Shown piece after piece: positions 8,501 to 16,554 of a stretch of DNA of 17,704 bases. How positions within the stretch are numbered: the stretch's first letter is position 1; every line of letters begins with the position of its first letter. The DNA comes from Chitinophagales bacterium (GTDB lineage Bacteria; Bacteroidota; Bacteroidia; Chitinophagales; Chitinophagaceae): positions 1 to 17,704 of the forward strand of contig JAATGW010000003.1 in assembly GCA_015654495.1 (NCBI GenBank), read 5' to 3'. Under the pieces are notes generated by a model. The model was not told the origin of the DNA. It made no database searches and saw nothing but the letters and a program-made list of their open reading frames with translations. The position numbers and the translations under genes were made by a program.

Positions 8501-8736
8501 GAGATGGATTGAATGATATCTTCCGGATTCCTCCGCGCAGTCGCTCAGGGATAACCGGGTTTTCAATTTATAATCGCTGGGGCCAGCTTGTATTTCAGTC
8601 GTCAACTCCTGATATTGGCTGGGATGGCACAATAAAGGGTAAGCAAGCGCCTGCAGGAGCGTATATCTATATCATTTCCGGCAATAGCGATAAAGGTAAA
8701 TTCAGCAGGAAGGCAACCTTTGTACTGATACGATAA
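5527..8736 (+). CDS. T9SS-secreted propeller/Ig-repeat protein, gliding-motility type C-terminal domain (copy 2)
   Basis: This protein of 1069 aa is collinear with 748-3966. A signal peptide at about 1-21 ends TYAQ, and the next residues (APKLAWQKLYSGDEGDY) closely track copy 1. Seven propeller-like repeats fill about 24-440; the sixth has lost the usual Trp (ISQKLIVKQF in place of W.K). Five Ig-like domains follow, with spaced cysteines as in copy 1, then a PKD-like domain with FHLSVMNNNGCRS near its end. The type B T9SS sorting domain starts at about 981: FYMPNAFTPNGDGLND, YNRWGQLVFQ, GWDG, PAGAYIYI, closing TFVLIR. Similarity to copy 1 runs end to end, so this is gene duplication rather than shared domains only. 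The likely role is extracellular binding or surface attachment; the ligand is unknown. The gene stops 58 bp before the HTCS start. ATG 5527 immediately precedes the signal peptide. Confidence 0.87.
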   Translation: MRIALIATFLLLCTYTFTYAQAPKLAWQKLYSGDEGDYGNKVIATADGGSMVVGYTEFGGRDVRGYHGLTFTYDIWVLKLKADGSIDWQRCLGGASVEYGHDVAETADGYLIFGSSGSLECSLPANKGGMDFYLVKLDKSGNLIWEKRYGGGLHEYGSAMTVDATGNIFMVGTSESANGDLTENKGDRDCWIIKVNPAGQIIWQKSFGGTGEESLSSVTGLADGGAIVTGSTLSNSFESKNSHGHFEAVIARLSPTGNLEWVKLMGGSGPDLFSAVTPLKDKSFLIGGQSFSKDFDLSGLSTLQSGTEAWLVNIDATGTLISQKLIVKQFNDIIQGFHLNNDGTVIGVGYSTNVNPASCTYGYFGGVWIFKLSATGNLLWEKTIPSAYDAGLASVDVYNDNSYIVAATANTKDIPGYYGNSSGSNSTVGDVWVMKLYPENFNLPAPVFEIDKNTAIVCPGKTTTIKTKSLNTGTRPIYQWTRNGTIIPGEDKIQLTANDFRDGELISCTVSAGSDCETSSFYITDQVTIKLKTSSIQPEITIKASSEYICGCSEIRFDASVKGAGKKPSYQWKKNGRPVGIDQPFFISKDLAPGDQISCAYSDFEDCINGAESVESNGILMQFSPQSPTPEIQISARPEFPCKGAPVKFITAVKNAGAAPVFDWMKNGQSVGVATDTIILSGLTETDIITCSIKTDATSACTQAGTYISNSLKVKFSEALVPSVKLEAPTDSVCEGTEFSIRAIAKDAGTQPIYQWKINGINTGANTETLVLKNYNNLDTITCTIHADLSNSCILIDSAVSDKKVINIKKPAAIEMSVSEIKNNVCLGGQVIFNAEYTNAGTNPQVTWYVNGNAQLPQGPQFSYQAANGDKIKFHLQPDIGTCAVKDTISQEVTALIKDTIAVSIIPRDTIVSIGKSVQLKTTLSSSPQSYQWTPSEKLLNPASLNPETVPITGDLIFHLSVMNNNGCRSVATSRIRFSTDFYMPNAFTPNGDGLNDIFRIPPRSRSGITGFSIYNRWGQLVFQSSTPDIGWDGTIKGKQAPAGAYIYIISGNSDKGKFSRKATFVLIR

Positions 8737-8794
8737 ATCACAGCATTTTACTATATTTATCCACCGTATCAGGCCCTTGATCAGTAATTCAACC

Positions 8795-11700
8795 ATGCGA
8801 TTGCCGAAAATAATATTGTTCGTATTAGTGCTTTCTCCGCTGCTGCTCATGGCACAACAGAAGAAAGACTATCAATTCTCCCGGCTTGATATTCAGTCTG
8901 GCCTTTCCAATAACCAGATCAATTGTATTTACAAGGACTCCACCGGATTTTTATGGTTCGGAACCCTTTCGGGGCTCAACCGGTATGACGGATATAATAT
9001 CCGCAATTTCAAACATGATGAAATTGATACATCCACTATCAGCGACGATTATATCAACCGCGTTTTTGAAGGCCCCGGAAATAAGATCTGGATCAAAACA
9101 CAGAGCACCTACAATATCTATGATCCGCTAACGGAAAAGATCAACCGCCATCCTGAAAAATTTCTGCAATCGGCCGGATTACCTTCCGAAGGTTTGGTGA
9201 CCATCCTGCATTCAGGTAAAATCTATTTTTTCATATATGCCAATGCAGGCATCTATGCCTGGTTAAACAATGGAACCATTACCACCGTAAATGCCGGCCC
9301 GGGAACAGGTGTTCCTGAAAGCCCGATTACAGGCGCTGTACTTGATTCAAAAAATTATATCTGGATAGTCCGATACAATGGCCTTATAGAAAAATACGAT
9401 GGCGAACAGCAGCGCAACTTATTGCGTACAACTATTTTTCAGAAACAGGATCTGCAGCTGCAGTTCGGTTTTGAAATGTTTATCGATAGCCAGGATGAAA
9501 TCTGGCTCTATCAGCGCAACACATTGAGCGGGCTCTATCGTTACAGCCCTTCCCGGAACCTGATCCAGCATTACTCCAAAGAGTCCGGACCAGCGGCATT
9601 AAGTAATAGTGCTATAAACGGCGTAACACAGGATAATAACGGACTGATCTGGATTGCAACGGATCATGGTGGTGTAAATATTCTCGATAAAGATGAGCTC
9701 ACTGTGGTAAGACTCAGCCATGAAGAAACTGATAATAAATCGGTTGCTGACAATGTGCTGAATACTATTTATAAAGATAGTGAGGGTATTGTGTGGCTCG
9801 GAACAAACAAAAGAGGCATCAGTTATTATGATGAGAACAGGAATATTTTTCCCATTTATCATCGTTCAGGATCAGGAATTACCAATCTTCCTTTTGATGA
9901 TGTGAATGCATTTGCTGAAGACAAAAAAGGAAATCTCTGGATCGGAACAAATGGTGGCGGACTGATTTATTTTGACCGCACAAAAAATCAGTACACACAA
10001 TTCCTGCATACTCCGGCAAATTCAAATAGCCTATGTAATGATGTTGTGGTTTCTCTTTGTATTGACCATCAGCAGAAACTATGGATCGGAACCTATCTTG
10101 GTGGGATGGATTGTTTCGACGGGAAAAAATTTATTCATTACCGGCATGATGAAAGCAATTCTGCCAGCCTGGCCGACGATCGGGTATTCAGCATTTTTGA
10201 AGACAATAACCTGAATCTCTGGGTCGGAACAAACAATTTCGGTCTGGACCGATTTGACCGCGATAAAAATGTTTTTTATCACTATAACACCAATGTACCT
10301 CAAACACTCCATTCACAGAATGTGACTTCAGTGATGGAAGATTCACGCGGAAATTTGTGGGTGGGAACCAGCTGGGGAATTGATGTACTTGACAAGAGTT
10401 CCGGCCGCTTTATACATTATACGGACAACAACAGTAAGCTAAGCTACTATAACGTTAATGGCATAAGTGAAGATCATGCAGGAAATATCTGGATCGCAAC
10501 AAACCGCGGCCTGAATGTATTACCGAAAGGCAAAAATGATTTTGTTAATTTCTTCATCAAGGATGGCCTGCCTGATAATACCATTCTCGATATTCTGGAA
10601 GATGATAATCATTATATCTGGGTAAGTACAAAAGCCGGCATCTCGAAAATACAGGTTATTCAACGTGATAATGAAGACCTGAGAATAAGGTGTATCAATT
10701 ATAATGAAAATGATGGTTTGCAGGGCCGTGAATTCAATCGCTTCGCTGCTTTCAAAACCAGCAGCGGCGAACTGATTTTCGGAGGCTCAAACGGGTTTAA
10801 TCTGTTTCGTCCCCAGGATATCAACGACAAAAGTTTACAACCGCCCGTCATACTTACCGGCTTTACTTTATTTAATAAGGAAATAAAAGTTGGTGAAGTT
10901 GTAAACAAACATACCATTCTCCAGACCTCAATTTCGGGAACCAGGGAGATCACGTTAAAACATAACGAAAATGATTTCTCTCTGGAATTTGCTGCCCTGG
11001 ATTTTACCAATACAGCAGAGACCTACTATGCTTATATGCTGGAAGGATTCAATAAAGACTGGATTATGGTGAATGGAAAATCGAGGTCTGCAACTTATAC
11101 AAATCTTGACCCCGGTGAATACACTTTTCATGTGAAAGCTTCCAATGGTGATGGTAACTGGAATGAAAAAAATATAAGGCTCAAAATTTCAATACTTCCA
11201 CCTTTCTGGAAAACGCCGCTTGCATATGCACTCTATATATCAATGATGATTGCTTTGCTCTGGTTTGCCAGGTGGTGGATCATATACAGGGAAAAGAACC
11301 GCCACCTGCTTGCTGCTGAAAGAAAAGAGTCGCAGAGAATGCATGAGCTCGACCTGATGAAAATAAAATTTTTCACGAATGTCAGCCATGAATTCCGTAC
11401 ACCAATTTCATTAATCCTGATACCCATTCAGAAATTGATTTCCCAGTCACAAAACGCAGACACCAGAAATCAGTTTATTCTGATTCAGCGGAATGCAAAG
11501 CGGCTGTTGAATATGGTGAATCAGTTGCTGGATTTCAGAAAAATGGAAGTGAACGAACTAAAGCTTCATCTTACTGAAACAGATATAGTTCAGTTTATAC
11601 ATGAGGTGTCTTTTTCATTCACAGATCTTGCCGACAAAAAGCACATTCAGTTCAACTATTTTTCTCATGTTGATCAGCTGGTGATGCCTTTTGACCAGGA

Positions 11701-12934
11701 TAAAATTGAGCGGATACTTTTTAATCTACTGTCAAATGCTTTCAAATTCACTCCGGAGGATGGCACAGTATCGGTTGAACTGAATCTGGTGGAAAAAGAA
11801 GATGATTCCTTCCTTGAAATTCAGGTGGAGGATTCAGGTATAGGAATTGAACCTGAGAAACAACACCGGATTTTCGATCGTTTCTTTCAGATTTCGATCC
11901 CCGATCATATCCTGAATCAGGGAAGCGGTATCGGGCTGAGCATAACAAGGGAATTTGTCGAAATGCATGGCGGAACTATAAGCGTGAAAAGTGAGTTGCA
12001 GGAAGGAAGCTGTTTTACTGTTTTGCTCCCACTTCAGAATTCGGTTCATCCTGTTCAACCGCTACAACTTTCGCCTGAAGAAAGTCATTCAGTTCAGATA
12101 TACAGCTCTCCTGTTGGAGAAAGTGAAAGACATGCCAGGTCTCTGCCCTTAAGCTTTAAGAAACCCACCGTTTTATTGGTTGAGGACAATGATGATTTTA
12201 TGTTCTACCTCAAGGATAACCTAAAAGAACATTTTAATATTATCGAGGCAGTAAATGGCAGGGACGGCTGGAAGAAAACATTATCAGCACATCCTGATCT
12301 GATTGTTAGCGATATCAGCATGCCGGTGATGAATGGGATTGAACTGTGCAAGAAAGTGAAAACGGATTCGCGCACAAGGCATATTTCAGTTATCCTTCTC
12401 ACGGCACTTTCAGGTGAACAGCAACAGCTGATGGCACTGGAAACGGGCCCGAATGATTATATCACCAAGCCATTCAATTTTGAGATCCTTCTTTCAAAAA
12501 TCCGTAACCTGCTTGAGTATCAGTCGGCCATCCGGCAAACCTACCAGAAACAGCTTGATGTAAATCCATCCGATGTGGAAACCGTGCTTCCTGAAGGCGA
12601 GTTTATGAAAACCCTGCTGGAAATCGTGGAGGAAAATATGTCCAACGAAGAATTTTCGGTAGAATTTCTGAGGCAGAAGCTGCTTTTGAGCCGAACGGGT
12701 ATGTATAAAAGGATACTGGCCTTAACCGGCAAAACACCGATTGAGTTTATCAGGCATATCCGCCTCAAACGTGCCGCTCAGTTGCTCGAAAAAAGTCCGC
12801 ATAATGTTACTGAGATCGCCTATATGACCGGTTTTAATAACCCAAAATATTTCGCAAGGTATTTCAGAGAGGAGTTTGGTATCCTGCCTTCAGCCTATCA
12901 GATTCATATGCGCAATAAATCCAGATCAAACTAG
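8795..12934 (+). CDS. Hybrid two-component system regulator (HTCS): propeller sensor, histidine kinase, receiver, AraC output
   Basis: This single-chain sensor and regulator has 1379 aa from ATG 8795. A TTG 18 bp upstream is in frame, but ATG leads straight into the signal sequence RLPKIILFVLVLSPLLLMAQ. Domains: periplasmic Reg_prop repeats at about 24-700, with 12-13 strands of the LWIGT..GG...D kind, enough for two propellers; Y_Y_Y domain at about 726-797; membrane helix at about 809-831; HisKA with SHEFRTP (phospho-accepting H865); HATPase at about 967-1080 with N981, G1 box at D1013 and G2 box from G1043; receiver at 1123-1235 with E1130/D1131, phospho-acceptor D1173, T1203 and K1225; AraC-type helix-turn-helix at about 1271-1372. 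All catalytic residues are present. In this family a periplasmic sugar fragment triggers expression of the adjacent Sus operon. The susC-like gene starts 404 bp downstream on the same strand, so it is the probable target. Confidence 0.95.
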   Translation: MRLPKIILFVLVLSPLLLMAQQKKDYQFSRLDIQSGLSNNQINCIYKDSTGFLWFGTLSGLNRYDGYNIRNFKHDEIDTSTISDDYINRVFEGPGNKIWIKTQSTYNIYDPLTEKINRHPEKFLQSAGLPSEGLVTILHSGKIYFFIYANAGIYAWLNNGTITTVNAGPGTGVPESPITGAVLDSKNYIWIVRYNGLIEKYDGEQQRNLLRTTIFQKQDLQLQFGFEMFIDSQDEIWLYQRNTLSGLYRYSPSRNLIQHYSKESGPAALSNSAINGVTQDNNGLIWIATDHGGVNILDKDELTVVRLSHEETDNKSVADNVLNTIYKDSEGIVWLGTNKRGISYYDENRNIFPIYHRSGSGITNLPFDDVNAFAEDKKGNLWIGTNGGGLIYFDRTKNQYTQFLHTPANSNSLCNDVVVSLCIDHQQKLWIGTYLGGMDCFDGKKFIHYRHDESNSASLADDRVFSIFEDNNLNLWVGTNNFGLDRFDRDKNVFYHYNTNVPQTLHSQNVTSVMEDSRGNLWVGTSWGIDVLDKSSGRFIHYTDNNSKLSYYNVNGISEDHAGNIWIATNRGLNVLPKGKNDFVNFFIKDGLPDNTILDILEDDNHYIWVSTKAGISKIQVIQRDNEDLRIRCINYNENDGLQGREFNRFAAFKTSSGELIFGGSNGFNLFRPQDINDKSLQPPVILTGFTLFNKEIKVGEVVNKHTILQTSISGTREITLKHNENDFSLEFAALDFTNTAETYYAYMLEGFNKDWIMVNGKSRSATYTNLDPGEYTFHVKASNGDGNWNEKNIRLKISILPPFWKTPLAYALYISMMIALLWFARWWIIYREKNRHLLAAERKESQRMHELDLMKIKFFTNVSHEFRTPISLILIPIQKLISQSQNADTRNQFILIQRNAKRLLNMVNQLLDFRKMEVNELKLHLTETDIVQFIHEVSFSFTDLADKKHIQFNYFSHVDQLVMPFDQDKIERILFNLLSNAFKFTPEDGTVSVELNLVEKEDDSFLEIQVEDSGIGIEPEKQHRIFDRFFQISIPDHILNQGSGIGLSITREFVEMHGGTISVKSELQEGSCFTVLLPLQNSVHPVQPLQLSPEESHSVQIYSSPVGESERHARSLPLSFKKPTVLLVEDNDDFMFYLKDNLKEHFNIIEAVNGRDGWKKTLSAHPDLIVSDISMPVMNGIELCKKVKTDSRTRHISVILLTALSGEQQQLMALETGPNDYITKPFNFEILLSKIRNLLEYQSAIRQTYQKQLDVNPSDVETVLPEGEFMKTLLEIVEENMSNEEFSVEFLRQKLLLSRTGMYKRILALTGKTPIEFIRHIRLKRAAQLLEKSPHNVTEIAYMTGFNNPKYFARYFREEFGILPSAYQIHMRNKSRSN

Positions 12935-12954
12935 CTGTTTCTGTACAAAACAGC
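12934..12954 (+). terminator. Hairpin directly after the HTCS stop
   Basis: GCTGTTT (12934-12940) and AAACAGC (12948-12954) are exact complements around a seven-base loop, beginning on the last base of the HTCS stop codon. The position suits a transcript end separating the regulator from the susCD operon. No T run follows at once (the first is near 12978), so it is a weak intrinsic terminator at best. Confidence 0.35.
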
Positions 12955-13338
12955 CCTGCCCTGAACATTTTCTACCGTATATTTTTATCCATCATAAGTA
13001 ATTATTTTTTTCTGCCCAGGAGATTTTAAAAAGAAGAGCAGCTCACGATAAACCTTATCTATCATGTATTTCGACAATTCCAAATGATGTTTTATTCTTT
13101 TTTGAATTTGGATTTTCAGGAGTTCCCGACGGATTAAGGCATCATTTCAATCATTTATGCAGTCCGAACGATTTTATACCCTAAAAAGAGCAATTTTTAA
13201 CCCATGGTACGAATATTATTATACCCGTAAAAAACAGTTTAGTGCTCCAGATTAAGGTACTTCGCAGATAATTTTAACGTTCATTAGTCCGCGGATACTA
13301 AGTCCGGATTTTGAATTAACTAAAACAATTGCTGTTGT
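12935..13338. other. 404-bp gap between HTCS and susC; expected susCD control region
   Basis: No gene is visible here. The stretch should hold the HTCS-controlled promoter and leader of the transporter operon. I can point to the hairpin at 12934-12954, a near-consensus TGAATTTG (13103-13110, one change from TAnnTTTG, with no -33 partner), and a direct repeat AGTCCGCGGAT / AGTCCGGAT at 13286-13296 and 13301-13309. I find no riboswitch or small RNA that I recognise. Confidence 0.45.
13286..13309 (+). promoter_or_regulatory. Direct repeat, possible HTCS operator
   Basis: AGTCCGCGGAT and AGTCCGGAT occur 15 bp apart (start to start), ending 29 bp before the susC start codon. AraC-type regulators commonly bind paired direct repeats near the promoter, and this is the only close direct repeat I see in the gap. 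Its closeness to the start codon argues that it could instead lie in the mRNA leader. Confidence 0.25.
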
Positions 13339-14436
13339 ATGAAAAGAAAAAGATCCTTTCCCCCAAAGGGTGTATTGCTATGGACTTTCGCCTTCTTGTT
13401 CCTTTTTAAACTACCCCTTTACGCGCAGGAAACGCAGCGCACTATCACAGGCAGAGTTTTATCGAATGAAAAAGTTCCAATGGCATCGGCCACGGTTTCA
13501 GTAAAAAATCAAAACCGCGGTACGGCTACAGACGAAAAAGGCCAGTTTTCCATTTCTGCGAAAACAGGTGATGTACTTGTCATTTCTTCCATCGGATTTC
13601 AAGCGAGGGAAATCCGGGTCGGTAGTTCAAGTAACCTTGAGGTTACGCTGAACCCTACCGATACCAAAATGAATGAAGTCGTTGTTATTGGATATGGTTC
13701 GGCAAAAAGAGCGAACCTTACCACAGCGCAAACTTCGGTATCAGCCGCTCAGATTGACAAGACGGTTAATACTACGGTCGAACAGGCCCTGCAGGGTCGC
13801 TCTGCCGGTGTATATGTTACTCAAAACTCCGGCCAGCCCGGTGGCGGTCTTTCCGTAAATATCCGGGGTATCAGCTCTCTGAGCCGCACACAACCATTGT
13901 ATGTTATAGATGGTGTACAAATGCAGGCTTCAGAGGATGTAAGTTTCGGATCATCGAGTTCCTCGAACCCCCTTGCAGGTCTGAATCCTTCAGATATTGA
14001 GGATATACAGATTTTACAGGGACCTTCAGCCACCGCTATATACGGATCACGTGCAAGTAATGGTGTTGTGCTGGTAACAACCAAAAGAGGAAAGGCCGGC
14101 GATTTCAAAATCAATTATGGTTATCAATACAGCCTTCAGACACCTCCTAAGCACCTGGATGTAATGAACCTCCGGGAGTATGCACAGATGGTAAAAGAAT
14201 ACCATGATCTTGCAGGTGGTGTAACGCCTGGTGAATTCCTTGATCCCTCCATTTTAGGAGAGGGGACAGACTGGCAGGACGCGTTGTTCAACAATGCTGC
14301 AATGAACAAGCACCAGCTGAATTTCAGTGGTGGCAGTGATAACACAACCTATTATTTATCGGGTGAGTATCTCAGTCAGGATGGTGTAGCTGCGGGTTCA
14401 GGTTTTAAACGGTATGGTGCCCGTCTCAATCTCTAG
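13339..14436 (+). CDS. SusC-like transporter, N-terminal fragment up to the TAG
   Basis: This is the part of the interrupted susC gene that can be translated from its own start: 365 aa holding the signal peptide, the carboxypeptidase-regulatory-like domain, the TonB box, the complete plug and only the first strands of the barrel (ending ARLNL). Without the rest of the barrel this product could not form a channel and would probably be degraded. The ATG at 13339 is placed directly before a basic, then hydrophobic signal sequence (KRKRS, then LLWTFAFLFLF). Confidence 0.8.
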   Translation: MKRKRSFPPKGVLLWTFAFLFLFKLPLYAQETQRTITGRVLSNEKVPMASATVSVKNQNRGTATDEKGQFSISAKTGDVLVISSIGFQAREIRVGSSSNLEVTLNPTDTKMNEVVVIGYGSAKRANLTTAQTSVSAAQIDKTVNTTVEQALQGRSAGVYVTQNSGQPGGGLSVNIRGISSLSRTQPLYVIDGVQMQASEDVSFGSSSSSNPLAGLNPSDIEDIQILQGPSATAIYGSRASNGVVLVTTKRGKAGDFKINYGYQYSLQTPPKHLDVMNLREYAQMVKEYHDLAGGVTPGEFLDPSILGEGTDWQDALFNNAAMNKHQLNFSGGSDNTTYYLSGEYLSQDGVAAGSGFKRYGARLNL

Positions 14437-14472
14437 AACAAACCACGTAAATGGGCTACGATCGGATTGAAT

Positions 14473-16542
14473 ATGAGTTTCAATCAGACCAAAGAAACAC
14501 TTACCACCACCAACTATGGTGATGCACAAAGTCCGCTCATTTCAAATGCTTTGCAGTTAACACCACAGATTCCGGTCACAAATCTTGACGGCAGCTGGGG
14601 TGGCAGTGATCCTATTAATGGTGCAAACCAGTTTGCCCCTGTAAATCCACTCGCTATAGCAGCACTGATCACAAATACCAGCGAAAGAAAACAGTTTCTT
14701 GGCGGGCTGAATATCGGCATTACCATTTTACCGGGTCTTACTTTCAGAACTTCTCTTAATGGTAATTACGGAACAGGTAATTCAATTTATTATACTCCTA
14801 CTTATCAGATTGATCAGTGGCATTATAATACTCTTGCTTCTTTACAGAATGGTACTTATACAAGCTGGTACTGGAACTGGAATCAGTTACTGGAGTATAA
14901 TAAAACAATTGGAAAACATACTTTTTCAGTAATGGCAACCCATGAAGCACAGGAGTCACAGTGGAAAGCACTGAGTGCCGGCAGAACGGGTTTTCTTACC
15001 AACGATATCTTTGACGTGAATGCAGGTAATCCAACATCCGCAACCAACGGTGGTGGTACCTATCCCTGGTCAATGGAATCTTATCTTGGAAGGGTGAATT
15101 ATAACTACGATAACCGCTATTTACTTGCAGCCACTTTCCGTCGCGATGGTTCACCATATTTTGGAGCCGACAATCGCTGGGGTAATTTCCCTTCATTGTC
15201 ACTCGCCTGGCGTGTAAGTCAGGAAGAGTTCTTCAATGTGGAGTTTATCAGTGAACTGAAACTTCGTTTTGAAACCGGGTTAACAGGTAATCAGGGTACA
15301 GGCTCCGGCATTTATGCGCCAATGGCGACAGGTGCAACGCAATGGGGAACAGGCTTTCTGCCTGCATCCATTACAAACGCGCAACTGGGCTGGGAAGAAA
15401 CCAGTACAAATAACTTTGGTTTTAACCTCGGCTTGTTCAATAACCGCGTAAGCCTGGAAGCAGATTATTATATTAAAAACACTGATGACCTGCTCCTGAA
15501 TGCCAGCTTACCCTGGTACATGGGTACTAACGGAAGTCCGGGTTCAGTAGGAGCTCCGCTGGTAAATATCGGCTCTCTTAAAACAAACGGATGGGGTATT
15601 ACATTGAATACTGTAAACATTGCAAATAAAGATTTCAAATGGGAATCGAATCTGAACATTTCACAATTCAGAAGTAAGATCACTTCACTCAATTCTGAGA
15701 ATGCTTTTCTGGAACGCAGTTCCTGGTGGATGAATAACTGGACTCAGCGCGCTTCCATCGGTTCACAACCATGGCTGTTCAGAGGATATATCGAAGAAGG
15801 ATTATTCCAGTCACTTGATGAAATAAATAACAGCGCTATTCCTGTTGATAATAATGGCAACCGCGTTACAGTTGATCCGCAGACCGGTTTATGGATTGGT
15901 GATGTGAAGTACAAAGATCTGAATGAAGATGGAAAAATTGATGTGAATGATATGACCAATATCGGAAATCCATGGCCGAAAATTTCAGGTGGTTTCACCA
16001 ATACTTTTTCATATAAAGGTTTTGATCTGAGCATCCTGATTATTGGCACTTATGGAAACGATATTTATAACTATATCGCAGCAGCTTCAAGCAATCCCAA
16101 CAACATTAACCTCAGCAGGAACCTGCTGACCGATGTAATGGGTTACGCAAAAGTTGGCACAGATGCGGGTGGCAAACCACAGTTGGAAAATCCGGGTACC
16201 ACTATTCCACGTATCAGCAGTAACCAGATTTCAAGTCAGAATAATTTTTCAAGAATCACCAGCAGGTTTGTAGAAGATGGTTCCTATCTCCGCATAAAGA
16301 ACATATCTCTCTCTTACAATACCCCTGCGGAATGGCTGAAATATACAAAGGTGCTCAAGGCGTTGAAAGTGACCGTGGGTGCTCAAAATATTCTGACCTT
16401 TACTAAATACACCGGATATGATCCTGAAGTTGGAGCTTATGTAGGTCAGGGTTCCAGCGGACAAAACCAGGCGATTGGAATAGACTTCGGTCGTTACCCG
16501 ATAACGCCGATGTTTATAGCATCAGTAAACGTAAACTTTTAA
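14473..16542 (+). CDS. SusC-like transporter, C-terminal barrel fragment after the TAG
   Basis: The frame after the TAG is open to the TAA at 16540-16542. The first ATG is at 14473 and a TTG lies at 14467. The roughly 690 residues are the bulk of a SusC barrel, with alternating strands rich in Asn, Tyr and Trp, the block DNRYLLAATFRRDGSPYFG, a Ca-binding-like DLNEDGKIDVNDM loop, and a closing FIASVNVNF. It has no signal peptide of its own, so it could not reach the outer membrane if translated alone. I see no sign of a fresh promoter or ribosome-binding site, so it is best read as the tail of the interrupted gene. Confidence 0.75.
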   Translation: MSFNQTKETLTTTNYGDAQSPLISNALQLTPQIPVTNLDGSWGGSDPINGANQFAPVNPLAIAALITNTSERKQFLGGLNIGITILPGLTFRTSLNGNYGTGNSIYYTPTYQIDQWHYNTLASLQNGTYTSWYWNWNQLLEYNKTIGKHTFSVMATHEAQESQWKALSAGRTGFLTNDIFDVNAGNPTSATNGGGTYPWSMESYLGRVNYNYDNRYLLAATFRRDGSPYFGADNRWGNFPSLSLAWRVSQEEFFNVEFISELKLRFETGLTGNQGTGSGIYAPMATGATQWGTGFLPASITNAQLGWEETSTNNFGFNLGLFNNRVSLEADYYIKNTDDLLLNASLPWYMGTNGSPGSVGAPLVNIGSLKTNGWGITLNTVNIANKDFKWESNLNISQFRSKITSLNSENAFLERSSWWMNNWTQRASIGSQPWLFRGYIEEGLFQSLDEINNSAIPVDNNGNRVTVDPQTGLWIGDVKYKDLNEDGKIDVNDMTNIGNPWPKISGGFTNTFSYKGFDLSILIIGTYGNDIYNYIAAASSNPNNINLSRNLLTDVMGYAKVGTDAGGKPQLENPGTTIPRISSNQISSQNNFSRITSRFVEDGSYLRIKNISLSYNTPAEWLKYTKVLKALKVTVGAQNILTFTKYTGYDPEVGAYVGQGSSGQNQAIGIDFGRYPITPMFIASVNVNF

Positions 16543-16554
16543 CCCCCGCTTGTT

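Larger units (their letters stand above)
13339..16542 (+). pseudogene. susC: SusC/RagA-type TonB-dependent outer-membrane transporter, interrupted by in-frame TAG
   Basis: The span reads as one gene of 1067 codons broken only by a TAG at 14434-14436. Sequence before it (FKRYGARLNL) and after it (NKPRKWATIGLNMSFNQTKE) forms one continuous SusC barrel segment in the same frame. The family usually has an Asp or Glu there (NL-D/E-NK), so one substitution such as GAG to TAG would explain it. Domains: signal peptide 1-30; carboxypeptidase-regulatory-like domain about 34-105; TonB box with NEVVVIGYG at 112-120; plug about 125-252 with GGGLSVNIRGISS, PLYVIDGV and ATAIYGSRASNGVVLVTT; barrel to the end. 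SusC proteins import glycans with SusD as a lid. The susD ATG is 12 bp downstream, so the two form one operon. The gene may be truly broken, read through, or carry a sequence error. Confidence 0.85.

Noticed and set aside
8777..8794. TTG at 8777 as start of the HTCS, adding six residues
   Set aside because: ATG at 8795 directly precedes the basic and hydrophobic signal sequence, so the shorter start fits better.
13085..13138. Short ORF of 17 codons in the susC leader as a possible leader peptide
   Set aside because: There is no ribosome-binding context, run of regulatory codons or adjacent terminator structure; ORFs of this length are expected by chance.
14434..14436. Genome-wide amber recoding
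   Set aside because: The HTCS gene appears to stop naturally at TAG (12932-12934) right after a complete AraC domain, and other genes here use TAA or TGA as normal stops.
14467..14472. TTG at 14467 as the real start of an independent gene
   Set aside because: The protein begins in the middle of a SusC barrel without a signal peptide, and the frame is continuous with the upstream susC fragment across the TAG.
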